Below are positions 39,617 to 51,437 of a stretch of DNA of 64,000 bases, in pieces (the first letter of the stretch is position 1; each line of letters begins with the position of its first letter). The DNA is from Amia ocellicauda (Eukaryota; Chordata; Actinopteri; Amiiformes; Amiidae). The notes beneath the pieces were generated by a model. That model was not told the DNA's origin, searched no databases, and worked only from the letters and a program-made list of their open reading frames with translations. The DNA lies in assembly GCF_036373705.1 (NCBI RefSeq), contig NC_089863.1:35038727-35102726 (forward strand), written 5' to 3'. Position numbers and translations under genes: made by a program.

Positions 39617-39619
<3 letters not shown>
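39507..39619 (+). repeat. Dispersed repeat, inverted match at 59563-59677
   Basis: Begins 13 bp after the array ends. It matches 59563-59677 on the opposite strand at about 90 percent by eye, including TGACTGAGTGGTTGACAGAC and GAATGTACGTGCTCTGTGAT. In both places it touches a microsatellite. No coding content. Confidence 0.7.
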
Positions 39620-39683
<64 letters not shown>

Positions 39684-39722
39684 TCTCAATTCAATTCATT
39701 TGTATTGTCAAAGCAATTGGAC

Positions 39723-39757
<35 letters not shown>

Positions 39758-39779
39758 CATACATACATACATCCATACA
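39620..39779. repeat. Microsatellites (CTGT, CT, CATA/TA)
   Basis: CTGT and CT runs (39620-39691), then CATA and TA runs (39721-39779), separated by a short TTCAATTCATTTGTATTGTC stretch common in fish repeats. Confidence 0.9.
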
Positions 39780-39783
39780 TGCT

Positions 39784-40046
39784 AGAAAGTCATTACTATG
39801 TTATCTTAAAGGCTAACTAAGCAGAACATATATCATTATAGAACAGAGTTCATAGGTCAACACATGGTTTTAGGGAACAGGCACGTAGGTCATACCGTTT
39901 GACAATGTCTCCAAGGTTCTCATCGTAAATAACAAACAGAAATCAAACTATCTTCTGGGCTGACCTTCTAGCTTGACCGTATCTTTCTTAAGTATACAAG
40001 AGAGAAAAACAGGTGTAAGAAAATAATTTCTAATTTTCCTTCTACA
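39784..40046 (-). mobile_element. Partial LTR fossil, family C
   Basis: Matches part of the LTR at 62288-62686 in the same orientation (TTCTTAAGTATACAAGAGAG, ATCGTAAATAACAAACAGAA). It is a broken remnant holding one end of the LTR. The family is retrovirus-like, judged only from the better copy. Moderately old. Confidence 0.5.
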
Positions 40047-40653
40047 CATATATACATACATACATACATATGTAGCGTTATGTTGGGTGTATTTGGATAA
40101 GAGCATTTGGGCTCTGAGCTGAAGCACTGATCTAAAGAAGACCTCTCCCCCCCCAAAGTTATCAGATTTCCTTAGCTCATCAGCTTGGAACTGGTTTGCA
40201 TCAAAGTGACAGTTTTGGGGAGGATGGCACCGAGAAGAGGCCAAATAGTTTGGAATTCTGCTATGAGATGTCTGGAGAAAGGGGCCTGTAGGTGATAAAA
40301 ACTCTTTGAAGTGGATGAGAGCCGAAATCCCGACATAGAGCTACGAACCCAGGCCAACCGGCATTTCCAAAAGATGGCATGGATTGACATCAGTCATAAA
40401 TCCAAAGTCACAAAAGATTAAGTCTGTTTTAGTTACTTGTGATAAATTGTTGATATCCTAAGCGTTGGCATTAGAGTCATTAGGTGATTAATCGAGTACT
40501 GTTCTGTTGGGTTGTTACTGAATAGCCAAAACAATGATTACCCAAATGTCCCCATGTGAAGCATTGATTGTTAAGGTACCAGGAACAGAGATTCCTGAAT
40601 TCCTTGGACGCCTAGGCAGTTTGGACTTTGAAGTAGAGTCGCGTTGAACTCAG

Positions 40654-41994
40654 TTGGTAAACGACACTACGACGCAACTCGAAAAAGAGTCGATAGAGGT
40701 GATGAAAGTTATGGCTAGCTTAGCGCTTGCGAGCTCAAGGGTAGTGAACTGGATCATAAGCAAGTTTGAAAAACTGAAAAAGCTAGGAGAAAAGTATGCT
40801 AAAGCGAAAGAAGAAAGAGCCAAACGGCATGGAATGGTTTTAGAATTTGAAGGAAAGCTAGATACTTGTGGAAAACAAGTCATTGTGTTGAATGCTGAAA
40901 AAGAGGACTTAATTGAACAGAGAGAGCAATTAGGAAATGATTTAAGACAATGTCAAGTTGAATTGGAAACAACTCTGATCCAAGTAAAAGGTCTGCAAAA
41001 TGACAGATGTAAAGCGGTTGAAAATGAAAGGATAGTTTTGAAGGACCGGGATGTTTTGGAAATGCGTCTTTGCAAAACAGTCAGGGAGAAAGATTTGGGC
41101 ACTGTAAAAATGGAGATACTCGAAGGCGAGGTCATACATTTAAAAAGGGACAGTGAAGAAATGAGGAGAGTAAATCAGGTGCTTAGGGGAGAACTCAAAT
41201 CAACTGAAGTTGAAAATGAGCGTCTCAAGCAACAAATAGGGGCCCTGAAAGCTGCCTCTTGGTGGGCTGCAAAGCTGACACCTGACAGCATAAAGGAACA
41301 GCCGGAACCGGCCAATGCACGGAGTCGCACACCGTCTCCACATTTAGGCCCCGGGTTGCCTCGTCCTGATCGTACCCCTCCCTGTAGTCTTTCTCCACCC
41401 AGGGTAAGAAGCTCGTCGCACAGACGAACTTCCTCTCCCGAGAGTCCAGACCGAAAGGTTAACATGCGCCAGTTGAGAGAACTGGCTAAAGATTGTGAAA
41501 CCTTTAACCCAGCAGACAAGGAAGGAAATGTGGAAGCGTATATTAAGGACATTAAGTATGCTTTGAGTTTCTATCCTGAGGCTACGGAGAAGGAAAAGGT
41601 TCTCCTAATCCGCAAAACTACCTCTCGCCAAGTCCATTCTTGGATGGAGAGGCAAGGGTCCATGGTCTGCGATAGGTTTCAACGCTTGTGCAGAGCATTA
41701 GTTAGGGACTATTCCAGGTTCATTGATCCAGTGGCAGCAGTGACTGCCGCACACCAGATCAAACAGGGTAAGCATGAGTCCCCCCGTGATTACTATGAAA
41801 AGCTTAGGAAAACCTATTTTGCGGGTCAAGATCAACCCGGGGCCGAGGAAGAGGTGAGCTTTAAAGGGTTGTTTGTTGCTAATTTGTTCCCAACGATTAA
41901 GGAAATGATCATATTACATGCAGACGCAATGTATATGAACATAGCTGAAATTCGAAAAAATGGCACAGAAAGCTTGGGAAAGCAAGTACAATAG
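40654..41994 (+). CDS. Gag-like open frame of LTR element A
   Basis: 446 codons. Residues ~1-205 are rich in Glu, Lys and Leu with heptad-like spacing, giving a long coiled coil. Residues ~215-270 form a Pro/Ser/Arg-rich linker. Residues ~270-440 resemble a retroviral capsid, with a major-homology-type motif QGKHESPRDYYEKL near residue 370 (consensus QGxxExxxxFxxRL with Tyr for Phe and Lys for Arg). No zinc knuckle was seen. The role would be particle assembly. It is part of an incomplete element and is treated as a fossil. Confidence 0.55.
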   Translation: MVNDTTTQLEKESIEVMKVMASLALASSRVVNWIISKFEKLKKLGEKYAKAKEERAKRHGMVLEFEGKLDTCGKQVIVLNAEKEDLIEQREQLGNDLRQCQVELETTLIQVKGLQNDRCKAVENERIVLKDRDVLEMRLCKTVREKDLGTVKMEILEGEVIHLKRDSEEMRRVNQVLRGELKSTEVENERLKQQIGALKAASWWAAKLTPDSIKEQPEPANARSRTPSPHLGPGLPRPDRTPPCSLSPPRVRSSSHRRTSSPESPDRKVNMRQLRELAKDCETFNPADKEGNVEAYIKDIKYALSFYPEATEKEKVLLIRKTTSRQVHSWMERQGSMVCDRFQRLCRALVRDYSRFIDPVAAVTAAHQIKQGKHESPRDYYEKLRKTYFAGQDQPGAEEEVSFKGLFVANLFPTIKEMIILHADAMYMNIAEIRKNGTESLGKQVQ

Positions 41995-43340
41995 CACTTC
42001 TGATCGTAAAGATTCAAGCACCCAAGTACTGGCAAGGCGCTCTGAGAGCCCTATTTCTCCACTGGAGTTAGAGGGGACAGAGATTCAAAGAAGGAAAGAA
42101 CCTCCCAAGGATGGAATCCAAGACACCCAGGCTTACAATAAAAAAAAGAAATCTGCTCCTAGCCTAGGTGGGTTAACTCAGTCTCTGAGCAATGTTGCAG
42201 TTTCTGAGCTACTGCTACGCTTAGCTCTGCTCCCTTTGCCCCCTCTTCCCAAACTGGAAGTTAGTAGCCAGGGTAAAGGGCCGGACTCGCCACCTAAGGA
42301 ATGACTAGCTCTGGAACCACCCCCTGTCCCCGCCTCTGTGTTTTTGATTGGATGTGAGGAACAGCAGGGGGGTTTCTCTGACACATCAGCCCACTGGGAC
42401 CTCCCAGTGGGGGAAGTTGCCTGCAGGCAAGCTGAACCTTTGGTGATGTTACTGGGTGATCTGACACAGAGAGGCAGAGCCAAGCAAGTTTACATAGAAG
42501 TGACCATTGAGAATGTGTGGGAGTGAGGAGCCTTGTTGGACACTGGGGCTGAAATTTGTTTAATGTCTGCCACCACAATGGGCAACCTGAAACAAATTAT
42601 GGAAACCTCAGACCAACGACTGAAAGTGGAAGCTTGTAGTGTGAACATTACAAGTTACACAGAGACTAAGGCACAGCTCACTCAAAAGGCATTGTTAGAG
42701 TTCACCTTTGGGAAGATTAAGTTGGTTCATCCAGTTTATATTTCCAAATTTGAAACAGAGAAATTGATCATTGGTCAGGATCTATTGAACAGGTTGTGGG
42801 CTCAAGTTGAATCACCAAAGCCGGTGGAATTGAATGACAGATATGATACAGCCACCAAGGTACAACTTCCCAATGAGACCATTTTTTGTGCATGTCCCTA
42901 AAGGGGGCACCGGCTTACCATGTAAGCCAACCATTCGAACCCAGGTCCCTACCAACTATTATAGACATAGTGAAGGTCAGGTGCCTGAATAACACCTGAA
43001 TTCCCAGTCACCTCCCTCTGTTAATCAACTTCCACCTATTGGTTACCGTCAGTAACCATACTCAATACTGAGTAATACCAATAGTTTTTTTGTTTTAATG
43101 TACTTGTGTTATAATATGTAACCTGTATATGTGCTAGTATAGGATTGTCAATTTGATTGGAATACATTCTGCTTAAATAATGAACTATTAGTTTGTTTTC
43201 TTTGATTTCTCGGGGTCATGAATGGTGAAGTCCACTGTTGAATTCTGTTACATAACTTTGAGATAAATGCTTAACGTCTTATTTTGTCTTGAAGGGGATA
43301 ACGTCCTAGTCGACCTCAGTCCCATTCAAGAAAGGGGGTA

Positions 43341-45171
43341 TGTAGCGTTATGTTGGGTGTATTTGGATAAGAGTATTTGGGCTCTGAGCTGAAGCACGGA
43401 TCTAAAGAAGACCTCTCCCCCCCAAAGTTATCAGATTTCCTTAGCTCATCAGCTTGGAACTGGTTTGCATCAAAGTGACAGTTTTGGGGAGGATGGCACC
43501 GAGAAGAGGCCAAATAGTTTGTTATTCTGCTATGAGATGTCTGGAGAAAGGGGCCTGTGGGTGATAAAAACTCTTTGAAGTGGATGAGAGCCGAAATCCC
43601 GACATAGAGCTACGAACCCAGGCCAACCGGCATTTCCAAAAGATGGCATGGATTGACATCAGTCATAAATCAAGCCCCCCTCCAATAGGACACTGGGGGC
43701 TGAAACCGAAATCCAATCTCAAGAACTCAGGAACCAATCACCTATTGATCTGACAGACTATAAAGGACAAACACGGCCTTTCTTTCTCTCTCTCTCTCAC
43801 CTGAACCAGTAACTCGCTGCCACAGCTCAACCTGTAGCTCTGTTGCCCGAACCGGAACCAGAAACCAACCAAGTCTTTGCCGGCAACAGAAGAGTTAAAC
43901 TGGGAGAAGGAGATTGAGCCGTACAAAGAATTCTTTTAAAGGACTTTATTAAATAAAGAACTTTACAGACTGCGCTGCCCGCCTGTGCCCACCTGATCAG
44001 TGGAGTTTTACAGCTGGACAAATGACTAAGTCGACTGAATACGAAAGTGTCAGTCATTTAAATAGCTATTTGAGTTTTAAGAAACTTGACCCTTGGAACA
44101 AACAGGGCCCTGCTTTCCTCAAAGACTTTGTCTTCAAGTAACTACGGTGGAAACCTGCTTACAAAGAAGATTTTGTGCACAACCTTGGAGCCTTCAAACC
44201 AGTGGAAAATCTGTTTGGAAACGACTCTACTTTCGCGAAACCCCAACTTCCAGGTGCATCGACTGAGTGGAAGTTCTTGGACAAAGCCGAACCGGACTGC
44301 CTTTGTTCCAAACCACACAGACCTCGTGCCGTGTGCTGTTATCTGAGCCCGAAGCCAGAGAGGCCTCTCTGCGACGAAGTTCAGATAAGTTTAACAGTTT
44401 GGAGTTCATGATTCATGACATTTGAGAAATCAATTAGAAATGTTAATCTGTGATTCATAACTCTAGAATGTGTAATATCATTTAGTTTTCTTAAATATAA
44501 ATGTGTGTTGCATTAAACTGTTTTGTTGATAATTTTAGAAATAAAATCTGTCAACGCCGAGAAATATCTTCTCATTCCTGTTTAACTGTTTAGTCTGAAA
44601 TTGACACAAGTTAATAGACACCAGATTATAGGTGGCCCTGCCTATCCTTAATCATTGAATAATAATCAGTTAAGGGAAATTGTGGTAACAAGTAATGATA
44701 GGATCTTTCTCTCCACCTAAACGTTAATGAGACTGATATATATATAACGAGAAGTTACCTGACATAAATACTAACCTGCGTAGTTATTTAATGTCTGACT
44801 AATAATACTAACAAGAGACTCACCTTCATCTTACTAACTGGTATTGTAGTCAATGTGTTTATAACCTCTTTTGTTTAACGATTTGTGTTATCATATGCGA
44901 TCCCATGGTCTTTGATTTGGTCACGGAAGTGATTTGTCTTTGATTTGTTGATATAGAGTTGAATTTTAATTAGTTTCTCCCTTTTGTATAATTAGTGTAG
45001 TGCTACATTTAGTCTTTGTTTTGAATAAATTTGACAATTTATATCTTTGGAATTGGTGTCTGCGTCCAATTATTACAGAAATTGAGTTCTACAAGATTCC
45101 AGGATTCGTGATAAGGTGATACTATAAATTCACTTCTTTAATTGAAATTTATAAGTGTACCTTACGCTACA
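43341..45171 (+). repeat. 3' LTR of element A, 1831 bp
   Basis: Bounded by TGTAGCG and CGCTACA and preceded by a polypurine tract. The same ends bound the solo copy at 51438-53247, which fixes the LTR length at about 1.8 kb, long for this class. It contains a CT run near 43785 and an AATAAA signal near 44541. Short open frames inside it are not genes. Confidence 0.7.
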
Positions 45172-45383
45172 GGTGGAACGGGAGCTTCGTGCCCTGGATG
45201 TGCATCCCACAAATCTCCATCAACTGCAAGATGCTATCCTATCAATATGGGCCAACATTTCTAAAGAATGCTTTCAGCACCTTGTTGAATCAATGCCACG
45301 TAGAATTAAGGCAGTTCTGAAGGCGAAAGGGGGTCAAACACAGTATTAGTATGGTGTTCCTAATAATCCTTTAGGTGAGTGTA
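45172..45383 (+). mobile_element. Tc1-like transposase 3' fragment
   Basis: Encodes the C-terminal end of a Tc1-type transposase: VERELRALDVHPTNLHQLQD, then IKAVLKAKGGQTQY and a stop. It is followed by GGTGTTCCTAATAATCCTTT, typical of fish Tc1 3' ends. The upstream DDE domain is absent, because the LTR of element A abuts at 45171. Confidence 0.65.
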
Positions 45384-45439
45384 TATGGAAAAGGAACAAT
45401 ATGTGTACATCTCTGCATATGGTGCCCTAACAGATGTGC

Positions 45440-45665
45440 AAGTTACATGACAGACAGACACTCACACACACTTTCAAAGACAGACAGACAGACAGACACT
45501 CACACACACTTTCACACACTCACTTTCACAGACAGACAGACACAGACACAGACACACTCACTTTCACACAGAGACAGGCACATTTTCACACAGAGACAGA
45601 CACACAAACACACACAAACAGACACAGACACACATACTTTGACAGACAGACAGACAGACACATGC
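45440..45665. repeat. GACA/CACA microsatellite in a Tc1 remnant
   Basis: Runs of GACA and CACA mixed with TTTCACA. It lies next to a minus-strand Tc1 transposase shred (45400-45440, matching 60272-60310). The same pairing recurs at 60045-60310 and 63833-64000. Confidence 0.8.
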
Positions 45666-46295
45666 ATATTATGGGTCTTTGTTGGGTAGTGAAATGGGTA
45701 GCATCAGTCGCAGTGTGGGTAATGTCAGGGAGCCAATCATAGTCCCCGTTATTTGCATAGCGCAAAGCATTCTGGGAAAAGCAACTAAACACGTTTAGTC
45801 ATGTATTTGTCCATAGTTTACACATGAGATGAAAGAGACAGTATGACGTATTGAGCACCTGGGATTCCTCATGTGTATGTGAGGGGCAGAGGAACCGGAT
45901 CCCAAGTGTGCGTCCCAGGTGCTATAGGTTTCAAAGCATGCAGGGGAATAGGCACCCCACCCTGACACATATAGAAGACTGGATAGGGAGATATAAATAG
46001 CAATGGGGAGACTCTTGTACTTGGTGTGGCTCTATCCATATAGTGGGGCCAGCAGCCACTTAGCAGGTGTAGCAATAGAAGCTCAGCCTGGGGAGACTGG
46101 ATTTAGCATTTCCTCTCCATTTTGATAACTATCCATAATCATTTCTGCAAAATACTTCTATGATACCTATGTATGTTTTTTACTTGTACTATATTATACT
46201 ATCAAGTATCAGTGTACACATACAATGTGACCTGTTACATTAATACAGAGGCCACGGAAGGCCAGATCACTAATAGCCACTGTCCCCTGATATTA

Positions 46296-46721
46296 CACTT
46301 TTTTACAATCACTTTGGCACTCATTTCAGAACCTTGATGTCATTTTTCAAAACTCTAGACACTAAACTCACACCCGATGATCAAAATGCACATTTTTCAA
46401 AACTCTAACACTTTTTTACAATTGCTTGGATACAATACACATCAACCTCAGATCATTTGTTCATTGAACTAAAATGACACAACTTAACATCAAAGTATTA
46501 CCATTTCAAAATGCAATTCACACATTACATCTGAGATCACTGTCTATTCATTTCATTACAAAGATCTAACTATCAATTGATACAGCTGCTCAAAATGATA
46601 AGTGACTGTTGCATTACTCTTAATGCATAGTTTTATGGAAACTGACAAACAGTATTCCATGTTTCGATCATGAAAGTTTCAGGATAATGAGATCCATTGA
46701 CACCAATAACCGAGGAGCATG
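46296..46721. mobile_element. Tc1/mariner element, left end
   Basis: Begins with CACTTTTTTACAATCACTTT next to a TA dinucleotide and carries subterminal repeats (CATTTTTCAAAACTCTA twice). It is the inverted counterpart of the end at 62771-63196. The interior is interrupted at 46722 by a retroviral fossil and resumes at 51209-51437. Confidence 0.65.
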
Positions 46722-48819
46722 GTTTCTTAGGGTTACCATAGACTTGACTGTGTCTTCTTGTTTGTGAAGGAACAGGACTGTGTTTTCCTGTCTGGGTTCC
46801 CGCAGGCTTAAGTGTGTTTGTAAACTGCAGCGTAGGTTTGACCTACTATTAGAAAAAAAAAAAAAAAGGAGCGCTAATTAATTGTTCAATATCTGATACG
46901 CCGGTGATAATATAAAATAACGTGTTTATAGTTTATAGAAGTTTATAGTGTTTATGGTAAATGAAGAAAAGTCATTAAGTTATATACAAGTTCTATAAAT
47001 GCAAACATTGAAAAGCATGTTTGTTGTTATTCCTATATAGGATTTAGTATTATTTGTGTTTTCTTGTTTTTTGCTATGTTTTCTCCCCTGTCGTTTATTG
47101 TTATTTTGCGGGCTTGCACGCCTTGGTTGTTGTGTACAAAACGATACATAGAAAATGGGAAAACGTGTTACTGTGTGGGAACAGCTCTAGTAAGACGGGC
47201 GACCCGCCACTTAAAGGTACACATGTAAGGTACATGTATGATAACTATGGAGTGAAGCGGTGCGTTTGACTGGACAATAGGTGACAGAAAATTAAGGTTT
47301 CCAGAAGATGGGACTTTTGATTCAGATAGACTTGAGCACCTAAAAACGGTTTTGCAAAATAGGAATACAAAGCATTAAGAAATGAGAAACCAAAGCTAGC
47401 TATCTTAAAACATTTGTTAGAGAAAAGAAAGAAAAGACAACAGGCATAATTCAATCTGAATGCCCCGAAGACAAATTAAAAATATATATATATATGTTTT
47501 TCAGTATAAATGACAGTCCTCAAGATACTGAAGGAAAATTACTAGATAAGTAATAAATAAGGGTAGTTTGAGACACTGCAGGTCAATTTAACATGCCAAC
47601 CAAAACCATGGTATCTGAATTTACTATGGATATAAATTAATATGTGTCTCTTTGTATGTTTGTACGTTTTCAGTTTGCGCAAGGTAAATGTCCATATTTT
47701 GACTTTTTCATGTACTGTATAGTCCAGAATATGACTAAGAGAGTCATAAGTCACAAATAGTTACAGAATGATAGCTAAAAAACGCCAGTTAAATATGTTG
47801 TAATAACAGACCTACAAGAAAGTCAGCATTTAACTGTACACAGAATGCTATTGCAAACAGAAATAATAATACAAAATTAAGTTATTTAAATAGGTCTTAC
47901 GAATACAGAAGTTAAAAGTAACATGTTAGAAATGGAATTAGAGCCAAATTTAGAAATAGGAATCCGAGGCAACCACAAACATTCGGTGAAGGTTTCTTAC
48001 ATATTGATAAATAGATAACCAGATACTCCAGGAAATTAACGATGTGCTCATTTGGAAGCTATGAGTTCCACAATGAAGAGTTTTTAAATCCCTAGAAATA
48101 GATCCCTAAATACAATGTGTAGGTAAGAAATTAACTATTGATCAGTTCAATCTGGATTCGGGAACAGTTCTTCTGAACCTGTACTGGTGTAGATTGGACT
48201 TCAATAGGAGGAAGTGACACAATAAAGACATGAGCCGCGCAGGAGGACAGTCTTAGTGCCCACGCAGGTTCTTAGTTGGGGAAATCATTGACTGGACACA
48301 TTTTTTGAAAATGTGCTTTCCTGAAGTACCTGGACATCATTATTGAGATCAATGAAAAGGCTTATTTTCCAAAGATTAAATACATTCATTAACTACAATA
48401 ATGTAGTGAAATGTATATAAATAGTAATAATACAAATCGATCAAATATAACTTGCATTTTCTTGTAAGAAATTAGGAATAGGAGAAAGAACAGCTGTTGG
48501 GATGCAGTGCGATGTTATCCAAAATTGAAAGCGGTTGAGAAAGGAGAGTTTGTTCTGTGTGAGACAAATGTACTGCCACGAGAGACTCTGATGGTGATTG
48601 ACTGGAATATGAGGGAAAATAATGAAGTTACTACAGGTATAACTAAAGGTGTAACATAACTAATTTAATGAAACATAGTCATGGCAAGTTATAAAACTGT
48701 TTGGAAATAGTCCTTTCACAAACAGAAATACCCTATCAATTAGGAAGAGGGGGGCAGGGGGCAAGGGCCGTATGTGCTCCTCTGCTCCCCCTGTTCGCCT
48801 GAGCAGACAAGCAGCCTGA

Positions 48820-48881
<62 letters not shown>

Positions 48882-51208
48882 CAGAGACAAGGCAGAGACT
48901 GTAAGTACGTGTAAGGGTTCATAACTTATTACAAACAGAGCAAGAGTGTAATGAATGGTAATTTACACTGCTTGTATTAATAATGATAATAATATTGATG
49001 TTGATACAGACGAATACGTCACATACTAGATGACAACCGCATAAAACTAATAATAATGAAAATAGGAATAATAGGAGTATGGAAATAATTTCAAATTATG
49101 GTTTATTGGTAAAAAATGAATTGAGAAACAAAGATTAATAACTGCCATCATTTACCCAACTACTATTAACTATGGTGTTGAAGGAGCTGCTGTAATAGTT
49201 ATTGTAATGTTCTCAGGTATTTAAGTTAGATAAAAGGACAAAGATAAGCACATTGTTTTGAAACTTTGACAACTCCACACAAAAAGAGTATCTACACTAG
49301 GAAGTAAAGCTGATTCAATAAACACAGGAGATATGATGCTGCTGACGACAGCTGAGTGCTGTACTGAAATAATTTGATAAATGAGATAAATTGGAATCAA
49401 GATTATTATTATTTTGAATTGTCCCTTTACTAGAAACCTTATAGATTGTGCGAATGTCAACTAATGTGATAGAGATGCCTTTTATAAGGACGATCTCTGA
49501 TGTTGTGTGAACCACACATTGTGTCTTCAGACTGATTTATTCCACATGGCAGATATGCATATTATGAATCGTGTCCTGAAGGAACCGATGTCTGACCCAT
49601 ATGGAGAAGATGCTGGTGTTCTTGTTGAGACACAGTAGGCCGAGGGCGCGGCTTTAAAGACAGCCTCACAGCAACTTGAACAGACCAATGCTGAGGTCCA
49701 CTACGCTGAAGTGATGCTTGACTCAGTGGAGAAATAAGTTAAAATACTATAATTAAAGGTTTTCCAGATTATAGGAATCTACAATATATTGTGAAACTGC
49801 TCAGATGACGTCCGCAGTAGCACATATTCTTCTATTGATAGTTTAATTTATAATGTACTATTAGTGGAGATGTCACATTATTCAAATGAATAGAATGACA
49901 GCCATGAAGTCAGAATCAGTCCATTGCCCTTCACTTAAGATTTGTACAATGTATAATGTTTATAAATCAAAACGCAACAAATATATGTACAATACAGTTT
50001 ACAAACTGAATTTGTAAAAAAGAATGTTTTGCTGACTTTTGTATTCTCTTTGAAGCAACAAAATGTATGTGTTATGTATGTCGTAACTAGGGTTTGACTT
50101 TTATGACCTGGGGCTGGATGAAATTTAATTTGAGATGCACTGTAAAAGCTCCAGGAAATTGCAACTGGCCACTGCACCTTCCATAAGAGAGCTCAAACAT
50201 TTGCTAATGCATTGGTTGCCTCACAGGCACTCTTTCCCTGGTTTGCCCATGTGGCGCATGGTGTTGGCCACACGGGCAAAGGGGGGATGTGTGCATCAGT
50301 CTTTTAAATTGGTTTGCCCCAGGTTTTATAGTAACAGCTTAGCAATATTGTAGAACTTGCCACATTTGTCAAGCTCATAATCCTGCAATATGCAAATAGA
50401 TTGTGTTCAAAAGCTTAAATGTTGTGGATATGAATATATACTTGTAATAATATATAGGTGTTCTAAATGGGTTGAAGCCTATCCCGTAGGAAGGCTGAAG
50501 TAGTAAAAGTAGCAAAAATACAGTTAAGGGATGTTATATGTAGATTTCGCATTCCAGGGAAATTTCCAGTGATAGGAACACTCACTTCACTGGGACAATA
50601 GTGCAGGAACTATGCAAAGCCCTGCGAGGTAAACAACATTTTCACTGCCCCATCAGGCTCAGTCAGCTGGAGCAGTGGAGAAACAAAATGGGATATTAAA
50701 GAATAAGCTGTCTAATATATGCAAACAAACAGGACTCAAACGTCCAGATCCCCTTCCTATAGTCCTAATGACAATGAAATCGTCAGCAAATTGAGAAAAA
50801 CAGGTCTTTCTCCGTGTGAGATTATTATGGGATGACTTATGAGACTCTCCATCACTCCTCCATTGTCTGTAAGGGAAATGGACATCCACTTGATGGATGA
50901 TGCTATGTTGTCTTTTTGTATGGGACTAACACGTGCTTTCGAAGCTGTCCATTCACAGATGAAAGCCGCCCAGACTGAACCATCCCAGCAGGTTTACCAC
51001 CCCTTCCAGCAAGGTGACTGTGTATATCAAAGCACACAAGAGAAAGTCCTCCCAACAGCCCAGGTGGACAGGGCCCTACCAGGTGCTCCTGACCACCCAC
51101 ACAGCTGTGAAGTGCCTAGGAACGACGACATGGATCCACTCCTCACACTGCAAACTTGCCAATCGAGGCGAACAGCACAACCCTGGTGGAGAACAGAGGG
51201 ATAAAGGA
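46722..51208 (+). mobile_element. Gammaretrovirus-like ERV fossil
   Basis: An old, heavily broken endogenous retrovirus with well over ten breaks. Recognisable parts in order: a matrix-like gag start near 47151 (MGKRVTVWEQ, then RFPEDGTFDSDRL, compare gammaretroviral matrix), unrecognised eroded sequence, and an integrase-like region from about 50150 to 51190 with a zinc-finger-like GHTGKGGMC, a core-like part and a C-terminal PRWTGPYQVLL. No flanking LTR is identified. It sits inside a Tc1/mariner element, whose sequence lies on both sides. Confidence 0.6.
48823..48878. repeat. GA microsatellite
   Basis: About 28 copies of GA within the ERV fossil region. Confidence 0.95.
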
Positions 51209-51437
51209 ATTGTTCTTCCACATCAGATTTGACATTACTGTATGTATGCAGGCCCTTGTAATTGCTTTTCCAATACTGCCAACTGGTTATTGATGATTGA
51301 TTTCACATTGTGGTACGAGTATCGAGTGAAATGAGTGCTATCCACCTCAACAACACAGCGATAACATGGAGCCGGCAGGTGATCCAGGTCACAATAGAGG
51401 TCAAGCAGTGGGAGGAGGAAGACGTGGTGGTCAAAGG
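51209..51437. mobile_element. Tc1/mariner internal fragment
   Basis: Reverse complement of 62044-62272 over 229 bp, covering the start of the transposase region (AACATGGAGCCGG on the plus strand here). Bounded on the left by the ERV fossil and on the right by the solo LTR. Confidence 0.7.

Larger units (their letters stand above)
40071..45171 (+). mobile_element. LTR retroelement A (retrovirus-like fossil)
   Basis: Ends are TGTAGCG and CGCTACA. Parts: a 5' LTR-derived piece (40071-40402), a leader, a gag-like frame (40654-41994), a protease-like region with a DTGA active-site motif (about 42530-42900), a polypurine tract AAGAAAGGGGG just before 43340, and the 3' LTR (43341-45171). No reverse transcriptase, integrase or envelope is recognisable. 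The two LTR-derived stretches differ at only a few sites in 330 bp, so the element is young, but it is broken, with a few large losses. It abuts a Tc1 fragment on its right. Family is uncertain between retrovirus-like and Ty3-like. Confidence 0.7.
45395..46721. repeat. Left arm of inverted duplication
   Basis: Reverse complement of 62771-64000 at very high identity, apart from microsatellite length. The arm contains a Tc1 transposase shred with GACA repeats, ~600 bp of unique sequence and the end of a Tc1/mariner element. The mariner insertion point (TA at 46294-46295) is the same in both arms. That shows a duplicated segment, not two separate insertions. The right arm continues past the window edge. 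Confidence 0.8.

Noticed and set aside
43738-44411. Small open frames inside the 3' LTR
   Set aside because: They recur in the solo LTR copy and show no protein family signature. They are LTR sequence.
45375-45792. Thr/Asp/His- and Cys/Val-rich open frames near 45.4-45.8 kb
   Set aside because: They are translations of GACA/CACA microsatellite.
45869-46075. Conserved short frame shared by both duplication arms (also 63417-63623)
   Set aside because: Its conservation is explained by the recent duplication of the DNA; the frame has no recognisable domain.
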